Shown: positions 57,427 to 64,000 of the stretch, piece by piece
Position numbering within the stretch: position 1 is the first letter of the stretch
Layout of the letters: the number at the start of each line of letters is the position of its first letter
Source of the DNA: Lachnospiraceae bacterium
GTDB lineage: Bacteria; Bacillota; Clostridia; Lachnospirales; Lachnospiraceae
NCBI GenBank assembly: GCA_900759665.1
Contig: CAAEWE010000078.1
Location: forward strand, 14,850 to 78,849
Length of the DNA: 64,000 nt
Reading direction: 5' to 3'
Program-made: the position numbers and the translations under genes
The notes under the pieces: model-generated
Databases searched by the model: none
Seen by the model: only the letters and a program-made list of their open reading frames with translations
What the model was told of the DNA's origin: nothing

Positions 57427-59330
57427 TCCCATTCTTCCATAAGGACAAGGAGGCGCTCGTCATTGGCTTCCTTTTCGGATGCAAGTTTCTGGAGCAGTGC
57501 GATATCTGTCCCATTTTTGGGATCGGATAACTGTTCTCCCAGAGACTCATTTTTTTCTTCCAGTTCTGCAATTTCTTTTTCGACCTTATTCAGTGCATTC
57601 TGCTTTTTGCGAAGACGTGCCTGTTCCTCCTTCTGCTGCTGCCAGGTAAGCTTGGAGTCGGAAGCAGTATCCGCCGGCTGGCCGGCTGTGTTGATGACCG
57701 GGGCGGTCAGTTGTGCCAGTTCGTTGGCTTCCTTTTTTTCAAGGTAATAATCATAATTACCGATGTAATTAACAAGCTGCTTCTGGGTCAGATCAAGGAT
57801 ACGGGTTGCGGTACGGTTAATAAAATACCGGTCGTGGGAAACGTATAAAACGGTTCCTTCAAAATGGTTGACTGCACGCTCCAGAATTTCCTTGGAATCA
57901 ATGTCGAGATGGTTGGTTGGCTCGTCGAGGATCAGGAAATTGGCATCGGAGAGCATCAGCTTGGCAAGGGAAACACGTCCCCGCTCACCGCCGCTGAGCT
58001 TGGAAATCTGTTTAAAAACGTCATCCTCCGTAAAAAGAAAAGCGGCAAGGATATTGCGGATCTCTGTATTGGTCATAGTCGGGTAATCATCCTGCAGCTC
58101 CTCGAAGATCGTCTTTTCTCTGTGGAGCACCTGATGTGCCTGATCATAGTAACCGATCTCGACATTTGTTCCGAGCCGGACGGTACCGCCATCTGCATCC
58201 ACCAGATTGTTAATAATTTTCAGTATCGTTGTTTTGCCGGAGCCATTATCGCCAATAATGGCAACACGTTCCCCGCGTTTTAAATCAAAGCTGATATCCG
58301 TAAATAGGGTCTCGGTGTCAAAAGATTTGCTTAAATGTTCGATCGAGAGAACATCATTACCGCTCTGGATCCTTGGGGAAAACAAAAGGTTCATGCGGGT
58401 ATTTTCTTCTACCGGCTTTTCCAGACGTTCTATTTTGTCTAACTGTTTCTCACGGCTTTCGGCACGCTTGATGGATTTTTCCCGGTTAAAGGATTTTAAT
58501 TTGGCGATGACTGCTTCCTGATGTTTGATCTCTGCCTGCTGGTTCATATACTGCTTCATCTGGGTATCTAACATTGCCTGTTTCTTTTCGGAAAACTGAC
58601 TGTAGTTGCCCTGATAAACCGTTGCCTTATGCTGGCGGATCTCCACCACCTTTGTAACGATCTTGTCCAGAAAATACCGGTCATGTGCTACGATGATCAC
58701 AGAACCACGGTAGCCGGACAGATAATTTTCCAGCCAGTGGATCGCTTTCATGTCAAGATGGTTGGTCGGCTCATCCAGAATGATCAGATCCGGTGAGGTG
58801 AGAAGCATTTTACCGAGAGCTACACGGGTGCGTTCGCCGCCGGAAAGGGCAGAAACCGGTTTGGAAAACTCCTCCTCGGTAAATCCAAGACCTTTCAAAA
58901 CGCCGATCAGTTCGCTGTGATAGGTGTAGCCACCGGCAAGTTCAAAACGATGACGAAGATTGTCCGACTTCTGGATCAGTTTTTCAAGCTCTGCACCTTC
59001 GGCGTGGTTCATCTGCTCCGTGGTATCATTCAGCTCCTGCTCTAAAGCGATGACGTCCTTTTTGGCATCCTGCATCTCCTCCAGAATGGATCTGGTGGAA
59101 TCAATGTCCTGATTCTGTGCCAGATATCCGATCACCGCATCCTTCTGGATGATGATCTCACCGTTATCGGCCTCGTATTCTCCCATGAGTATTTTTAAAA
59201 GGGTGGATTTGCCGGAACCGTTGATTCCCACGATGGCTGTTTTTTCCTGTTCATTTATATGAAAAGAGATATCATCAAGGATGGTGCTGCCATCGAATGA
59301 CTTGCTGATATGACTGCATTGTAATATCAT
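57408..59330 (-). CDS. ABC-F family ATPase
   Basis: The 640-residue soluble protein has two ABC domains: Walker A GINGSGKSTLLKIL and LSGGERTRVALGKM in the first, GDNGSGKTTILKII and LSGGERGRVSLAKL in the second, with DEPTNHLD Walker B in both. They are joined by a long basic linker (SFNREKSIKRAESREKQLDK) and followed by a coiled-coil tail (about 560-640). ABC-F proteins act on the ribosome, as translation factors or antibiotic protection. There is no resistance marker near it, so a housekeeping role is more likely. Start behind GGAGGA. Confidence 0.9.
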   Translation of the reverse strand: MILQCSHISKSFDGSTILDDISFHINEQEKTAIVGINGSGKSTLLKILMGEYEADNGEIIIQKDAVIGYLAQNQDIDSTRSILEEMQDAKKDVIALEQELNDTTEQMNHAEGAELEKLIQKSDNLRHRFELAGGYTYHSELIGVLKGLGFTEEEFSKPVSALSGGERTRVALGKMLLTSPDLIILDEPTNHLDMKAIHWLENYLSGYRGSVIIVAHDRYFLDKIVTKVVEIRQHKATVYQGNYSQFSEKKQAMLDTQMKQYMNQQAEIKHQEAVIAKLKSFNREKSIKRAESREKQLDKIERLEKPVEENTRMNLLFSPRIQSGNDVLSIEHLSKSFDTETLFTDISFDLKRGERVAIIGDNGSGKTTILKIINNLVDADGGTVRLGTNVEIGYYDQAHQVLHREKTIFEELQDDYPTMTNTEIRNILAAFLFTEDDVFKQISKLSGGERGRVSLAKLMLSDANFLILDEPTNHLDIDSKEILERAVNHFEGTVLYVSHDRYFINRTATRILDLTQKQLVNYIGNYDYYLEKKEANELAQLTAPVINTAGQPADTASDSKLTWQQQKEEQARLRKKQNALNKVEKEIAELEEKNESLGEQLSDPKNGTDIALLQKLASEKEANDERLLVLMEEWENLAEN

Positions 59331-59409
59331 AATAAAAATCCTCCGTTGTTATTTCGTCTGTACCAGTATATATGAAAATGAAAAAAAAGAAAATAGCAAA
59401 TGCTTATTC

Positions 59410-59439
59410 TTGAACCATACAGGGGATATGTGGTACTAT
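59410..59439 (+). promoter_or_regulatory. Promoter of the methionine synthase gene
   Basis: TTGAAC (59410-59415), 18 bases, TACTAT (59434-59439). No S-box lies in the 46-base leader. Confidence 0.5.
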
Positions 59440-59484
59440 GGAAACGCTAAAATTACTTGTAACGAGAAAGGTGAAGACATATAT

Positions 59485-61986
59485 ATGACGAAAAAAGAAT
59501 TTCAGCAGTTTATCGCAAAAGGTAAAATGATTCTGGATGGAGCCACCGGTTCCAATCTCCAGAAGCGGGGAATGCCTACAGGAGTATGTCCGGAGGAGTG
59601 GATCCTGGAGCATCCGGAGGTGTTAGTGGGTCTCCAGAGAGAATATATAGAAGCAGGATCGGATGTGCTGTATGCACCGACCTTTTCGGGCAACCGGATC
59701 AAGCTGGAGGAGTATGGTCTGGCGGATCAGATCGGAGAGATGAACCGGAAGCTGGCTGGTTTGTCCTTTGAGGCGATCCGTCAGGCAGATACGGATCGTC
59801 AGGTGCTGGTAGCCGGTGATATCACTATGACAGGACAGCAGTTATATCCGGTGGGAAGTCTGCCATTCGAGGAGCTGGTGGACATCTATAAGGAACAGAC
59901 TGGGTATCTGGTGGAGGCAGGTGTGGATTTTATCGTGGTGGAGACCATGATGAGCCTGCAGGAGTGCAGGGCGGCGGTACTGGCAGTGAAGGAAGTCTCT
60001 GAAATGCCGGTGATGGTGACACTGACTTTTGCAGAGGATGGAAGAACGCTGTTTGGAACAAATCCGGAGACGGCGGCTCTTGTGATGACGGCGATGGGGG
60101 TCGATGCCATTGGTGTCAACTGCTCTACAGGACCGGACAAGATGGTGTCTGTGATCGGGAAGATGTGCCGGTATACGGCTCTGCCGATCGTTGCCAAACC
60201 AAATGCTGGGCTGCCTCAGCTTGTAGATGGAGAGACGGTATATGACATGGGACCGGAGATATTTGCGGAGGAGATGTGTGCACTGGCAGAGGCCGGAGCA
60301 GATGTGCTGGGAGGATGCTGCGGAACCACGCCGGAGCATATCGAAAAGCTTGTGAAACGTCTGGAGGAGAAAGGTCTTCGAACGGATATGAAATATCCGG
60401 AGAGAAAGGGAAAAGTGGTACGCCGTGCCCTTTCCACGGAGAGAAATGTACTTCCGATCGAGTTAGATGGAGCATTCAAGGTGATCGGTGAACGTATCAA
60501 TCCAACCGGAAAGAAAGCATTACAGGCACAATTGCGGGAAGGCAGCCTGGAGCTGGTAGGTGAGATGGCAGAGGCTCAGGTGGAGGCCGGAGCGGCCATT
60601 CTGGATGTTAATATGGGAACCAACGGGATTGATGAAAAGGAAATGATGTGGAAGGTGGTCAATGAACTGACCCTTTTAACGGACACCCCACTTTCGATTG
60701 ATTCCAGTTATGTTGAGGTGATCGAGGCGGCACTTCGGATCTATCCGGGGCGTGCCCTGATCAATTCCATCTCCATGGAGCAGGAAAAAATGAAGCGGCT
60801 GCTTCCGATTGCCAAAAAGTATGGTGCTATGTTTATTCTTCTCCCGCTGTCCGATGAGGGACTGCCGAAGGATATTCAGGAGAAAAAGGATATTATCCAT
60901 ACGGTATTAGAGGCGGCTGCAGAATATGAGCTGACACCGGAGGATGTGATCGTCGATGGTCTGGTGGCTACTATTGGAGCCAATAAAATGGCGGCGGTAG
61001 AGACGCTGGAAACGATCCGTTACTGTAAGCATGAGCTTGGTGTCGCGACAGCCTGTGGTCTTTCCAATATCTCCTTTGGTCTGCCGGAGAGAGCTTTTGT
61101 CAATAGTAATTTTATGGCAATGGCCATTATGAACGGTCTGACTATGGCGATTGCCAATCCGTCCCAGGATCTGCTGATGCATGCCGTATATGCTTCGGAT
61201 CTGTTGATGAACAAGCCGGATGCAGATCTGCGTTATATTGAGCGTGTGAATGAGCATAAGCTTACCATGGTCAGTGGAGAGGTAGACAGCCAGAGCCTGA
61301 AAACATCAGTAAGCAGTGGAACAAAGGCATCCGCAGCTATCCCGGAGGACAGGCAGGGGGATGAGATCTTCGAGGCAGTTGTCAAGGGGAAGAAGCAGCG
61401 GGCTCAGAAGCTGGTGGAGCAGGCAGTGAAGGGTGGAAAGGATCCACAGCAGCTCATTGATGAGAGCCTGATCCCGGGTATTATCCATGTGGGCGAGTTA
61501 TACGAAAAGCAGATCTATTATCTGCCACAGCTTATTTCCAGTGCAGAGACCATGGAAGCTTCCATTGATTATCTGGAGCCGGTCCTTGCCGAAAAGCGCT
61601 CCGGGGAATCTCTGGGAACCATTGTGATCGCTACCGTAGAACATGATATTCATGATATAGGAAAAAACCTGGTGGGACTAATGTTAAAGAATTACGGGTA
61701 TCATGTAGTCGATCTGGGAAAGGATGTACCTGCAGAGACGATCATTGAGGCGGCAATTAAGGAAAAAGCGGATATCATCGGGTTGTCTGCACTGATGACA
61801 ACGACAATGATGGAAATGAAAAAAGTAGTTGACATGGTTCATGAACAGAATCTGCCCTGCAAGGTGCTGATCGGAGGTGCCGTGATCACACAGAGCTTTG
61901 CGGATGAGATCGGTGCAGACGGATACTCCGAAGATGCACAGGAAGCGGTTGCTGTAGTTGGAAGGCTGCTTGGCAGAACAGAATAA
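59485..61986 (+). CDS. metH: Cobalamin-dependent methionine synthase without reactivation domain
   Basis: The 833-residue enzyme has a homocysteine-methyltransferase module (about 1-300; zinc cysteines in GVNCSTGPD and GGCCGTTPEH), a pterin-binding module (310-590; IGERINPTGKKALQ, DVNMGTNGI) and a B12-binding module (630-833) with the DxHxxG motif in EHDIHDIGKNLVG. The S-adenosylmethionine-binding reactivation domain of E. coli MetH is absent, so a separate activator must rescue oxidised cobalamin. ATG 59485 is preferred to the earlier frame (59410). It complements metY at 8120 in methionine synthesis. Confidence 0.92.
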   Translation: MTKKEFQQFIAKGKMILDGATGSNLQKRGMPTGVCPEEWILEHPEVLVGLQREYIEAGSDVLYAPTFSGNRIKLEEYGLADQIGEMNRKLAGLSFEAIRQADTDRQVLVAGDITMTGQQLYPVGSLPFEELVDIYKEQTGYLVEAGVDFIVVETMMSLQECRAAVLAVKEVSEMPVMVTLTFAEDGRTLFGTNPETAALVMTAMGVDAIGVNCSTGPDKMVSVIGKMCRYTALPIVAKPNAGLPQLVDGETVYDMGPEIFAEEMCALAEAGADVLGGCCGTTPEHIEKLVKRLEEKGLRTDMKYPERKGKVVRRALSTERNVLPIELDGAFKVIGERINPTGKKALQAQLREGSLELVGEMAEAQVEAGAAILDVNMGTNGIDEKEMMWKVVNELTLLTDTPLSIDSSYVEVIEAALRIYPGRALINSISMEQEKMKRLLPIAKKYGAMFILLPLSDEGLPKDIQEKKDIIHTVLEAAAEYELTPEDVIVDGLVATIGANKMAAVETLETIRYCKHELGVATACGLSNISFGLPERAFVNSNFMAMAIMNGLTMAIANPSQDLLMHAVYASDLLMNKPDADLRYIERVNEHKLTMVSGEVDSQSLKTSVSSGTKASAAIPEDRQGDEIFEAVVKGKKQRAQKLVEQAVKGGKDPQQLIDESLIPGIIHVGELYEKQIYYLPQLISSAETMEASIDYLEPVLAEKRSGESLGTIVIATVEHDIHDIGKNLVGLMLKNYGYHVVDLGKDVPAETIIEAAIKEKADIIGLSALMTTTMMEMKKVVDMVHEQNLPCKVLIGGAVITQSFADEIGADGYSEDAQEAVAVVGRLLGRTE

Positions 61987-62054
61987 CAGGCTTCGTGAGA
62001 AAATTGTGTCTGCGGATTCCGGTCAGCAGGCAGAGAAAGGAATATCAGATTATT

Positions 62055-63026
62055 ATGGAAAAAACAGAGATACCGGTGATTGATGTGATCATACCGGCAT
62101 ACCGGCCGGATGATTCTTTTCGTAAGCTGATTCGGCTGTTACTGGAGCAGAGTGTGAAGCCTCATCATATCTATGTACTGCAGACGATAGAGGATGGGGA
62201 AACGGTGATGCAGCCGCTGGATCAGAGAATGACAGTGCATCCAATCCTGAAAAAGGAATTCGATCATGGCACCACCAGAGATTATGGAGCCAGACTGGCA
62301 GCAGAAGGCTTTGTGGAAAAGATACCACAGCATTATCTTTTGTTTATGACACAGGATGCGGTTCCGGCGGGAACCGATCTGCTGGAACGGCTGGTGAAGC
62401 CTTTTGAGGATGACAGGACTGCGATCACTTATGCCAGACAGCTGGCGAGAGAAGAAGCTGATCTGCTGGAACGTCTTACCAGAGTCCATAATTACCCGCC
62501 GGAGGATCAGGTAAAGAGTAAGGCGGATCTGGAGCGGCTGGGGATCAAGACGTATTTCTGCTCCGATGTATGTGCCATGTACCGTTTGGATCGTTATATG
62601 GAGCAGGGAGGATTTGTACATCCTACCATTTTTAATGAGGACATGATCATGGCGTCCCGGATGATTCAGGCAGGATATCAGGTTTCCTACTGTGGCAGTG
62701 CAGAAGTGATCCATTCCCATAATTATAGCTGTATGCAGCAGTTTCGCCGGAACTTTGATCTGGGTGTGTCCCAAAAACAGTACAGAGAGGTTTTTGAAAG
62801 CATTTCCTCCGAGAAGGAGGGGGCAGGATATGCCAAAAGTACGCTGCTTTATCTGATAAAACGGGGAAAGCCTGGAAAGGCATTTTATTTTGCACTGCAA
62901 TGTGGATTCAAGCTGTCTGGCTATAAGCTTGGTAAAAATTATGACCGTCTGCCTCAGAAGCTGGTGCTTTGGTGTACTATGACACCGGGATATGTGCTGT
63001 TTCATCAGAATGATGGGAAACGCTGA
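62055..63026 (+). CDS. Family 2 glycosyltransferase (rhamnosyltransferase-like)
   Basis: The 323-residue protein starts with VIDVIIPAYRPDDSFRKLIRLLLEQ, the GT2 fold's first strand and helix, and has FMTQDAVPAGTDLLERL, where a DxD-like acidic pair would sit, and FNEDMIMASRMIQAGY, the conserved ED motif. Such enzymes add sugars to surface polysaccharide. No other surface-polysaccharide genes are in the window. The frame opens at 61995, but ATG 62055 follows AAAGGA and begins the fold. It is 8 bases before the folate gene. Confidence 0.83.
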   Translation: MEKTEIPVIDVIIPAYRPDDSFRKLIRLLLEQSVKPHHIYVLQTIEDGETVMQPLDQRMTVHPILKKEFDHGTTRDYGARLAAEGFVEKIPQHYLLFMTQDAVPAGTDLLERLVKPFEDDRTAITYARQLAREEADLLERLTRVHNYPPEDQVKSKADLERLGIKTYFCSDVCAMYRLDRYMEQGGFVHPTIFNEDMIMASRMIQAGYQVSYCGSAEVIHSHNYSCMQQFRRNFDLGVSQKQYREVFESISSEKEGAGYAKSTLLYLIKRGKPGKAFYFALQCGFKLSGYKLGKNYDRLPQKLVLWCTMTPGYVLFHQNDGKR

Positions 63027-63034
63027 GTTTTAAT

Positions 63035-63886
63035 ATGACAGAAAAGAGGATAAATACAGTGGATTGTATTAAGATAAAAAAGCTGGAGGTTTTTGCAAAG
63101 CATGGGGTAATGCCCGAGGAAAACGCCCTGGGTCAGAAATTTGTAATCTCCATAGAATTGTTTTGTGATGTACGAAAAGCAGGACAGACGGATGACCTGT
63201 CTTATTCCGTAAATTATGCGGAGGTGGCAGAGTTTGTTACCCGAAAGACGCAGGAAAACACCTTCCGGCTGATTGAAAAGCTGGCAGAGTATCTGGCACA
63301 GGAGATTTTACTGAAATACGAGGCGGTGGAAAAAGTTTCAGTAGAAGTGGAGAAGCCGTGGGCACCGGTGCATCTTCCTCTTCAGACGGTTGCAGTATCT
63401 GTAACAAGACGGTGGCATACGGCATATTTAAGCATTGGTTCCAATATGGGAGACACAAAAGGACATCTGGATCAGGCAGTGGAGGCTTTGCAGAAGGATG
63501 CACAGACAAAAGTGGAAAAGGTATCCTCCTATATCGTGACAGCGCCGGTGGGAGGCGTAGAGCAGGACGACTTCCTGAACGGAGCTGTGATGCTGCGCAC
63601 GCTTCGGACACCAGAGGAGCTTTTGGAGCTGATCGGTGAGATTGAAAAGAGCCAGAAGAGAGAGAGGATCATTCACTGGGGACCAAGAACTGTGGATCTG
63701 GATATCCTTTTATATGATCAGGAGATCATTCAGACCGAGGATCTGACCGTGCCGCATATTGAAATGGCAAACCGGATGTTTGTGCTGGAGCCCATGTGTG
63801 AGATCGCACCATATGCAAAAAATCCCCTGAATGGCTGCTGTATGCTGGAAATGAAGCAGCAGCTTCAGGGGAGAGAAGATTCCTAA
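63035..63886 (+). CDS. folK: Fusion of dihydroneopterin aldolase and HPPK (FolB-FolK)
   Basis: The 283-residue protein joins two steps of folate synthesis. FolB (about 10-120) has LEVFAKHGVMPEENALGQKF and VEKPWAPVHLPL; FolK (about 128-283) has AYLSIGSNMGDTKGHL, GAVMLRT and GPRTVDLDILLYD with the two metal aspartates. The fusion occurs in many Clostridia. It follows the glycosyltransferase by 8 bases. The folP, folE and folC genes are not in the window, so they are presumably beyond its right end. Confidence 0.93.
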   Translation: MTEKRINTVDCIKIKKLEVFAKHGVMPEENALGQKFVISIELFCDVRKAGQTDDLSYSVNYAEVAEFVTRKTQENTFRLIEKLAEYLAQEILLKYEAVEKVSVEVEKPWAPVHLPLQTVAVSVTRRWHTAYLSIGSNMGDTKGHLDQAVEALQKDAQTKVEKVSSYIVTAPVGGVEQDDFLNGAVMLRTLRTPEELLELIGEIEKSQKRERIIHWGPRTVDLDILLYDQEIIQTEDLTVPHIEMANRMFVLEPMCEIAPYAKNPLNGCCMLEMKQQLQGREDS

Positions 63887-64000
63887 GACGATACGATACT
63901 GTTATGAACTCAAACTTCGCACACGAAAAAACTTAATCCGCCCATAATGTTTCTTATGTTTCAAGGTGTTGAATATGATTTTTGCCTTTTAAGAACTTGA
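63887..64000. other. Right-end spacer with no supported gene
   Basis: These 114 bases are more AT-rich than the genes to the left. I see only a 10-codon ORF, no ribosome-binding site of note and no clear hairpin. Confidence 0.5.

Noticed and set aside
1..64000. CRISPR arrays, prophage or transposase genes
   Set aside because: No regularly spaced repeats and no transposase, integrase or phage structural protein among the translated frames.

Overview
The window looks like a chromosomal segment of a Gram-positive, spore-forming anaerobe of the Clostridia, most likely a Lachnospiraceae member. The signs are purine-rich ribosome-binding sites, sigma-A-like promoters, a Spo0A homologue, a YolD/UvrX-type polymerase pair, DUF3793, a class 1B PyrK/PyrD pair and a B12-dependent methionine synthase without a reactivation domain. 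The genus cannot be fixed from the sequence alone. Gene density is high. I see no rRNA, CRISPR array, prophage or insertion sequence, and one tRNA gene (Gln-CTG, 37390-37461).

Layout. 1-4.6 kb: end of a Y-family polymerase with its YolD-like partner, a cytidylate-kinase-like protein, endonuclease III, a DUF3793 gene behind a metal-regulator-like operator, and a HAD phosphatase. 4.8-14.3 kb: L,D-transpeptidase, an SPFH/zinc-ribbon protein, MetY, an unknown membrane protein, a MalY/PatB lyase, a MATE exporter and a DUF3737 beta-helix protein. 14.3-18.4 kb: a LacI-fold/GGDEF/EAL signalling protein and hisS. 18.6-28.9 kb: asd, a Nudix-like protein, then pyrC-pyrF-pyrK-pyrD, an amino-acid ABC importer, pyrE, a 50-residue membrane protein and a FliB-like protein. 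A terminator-like hairpin overlapped by a 21-codon ORF precedes pyrC and ends in an ATGA overlap with it, so pyrimidine synthesis may be controlled by attenuation.

29.1-33.1 kb is the least explained part: a three-gene cassette with its own promoter and terminator, encoding a MinD/TadZ-like P-loop protein with a degenerate P-loop and two related proteins that join a helical, TerB-like domain to a parallel beta-helix. None has a signal peptide. I rate it the best candidate for an undescribed system, possibly an intracellular scaffold or positioning device.

33.2-45.4 kb: a CNNM/CorC-type membrane protein, a zinc-dependent phospholipase-C-like protein, a metal ABC transporter lacking its binding protein, tRNA-Gln, a secreted protein, asnS, an atypical response regulator beside Spo0A, citrate synthase, and a TauT-type ABC pair also lacking a binding protein. 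45.5-64 kb: a lipoprotein with 11-residue repeats, GNAT, DUF1015, DUF624, glgB, MscS, CorA, a purine-salvage pair (deaminase and PNP), a second LacI-fold/GGDEF protein, an ABC-F ATPase, MetH, a glycosyltransferase and a FolB-FolK fusion.

Three copies of an imperfect palindrome of about 40 bp (7791, 9486, 35482) are scattered in intergenic DNA. Start codons were moved from the longest open frame wherever a ribosome-binding site or family length argued for it; these choices are stated in the entries. All functional calls rest on reading motifs by eye; no database search was run.
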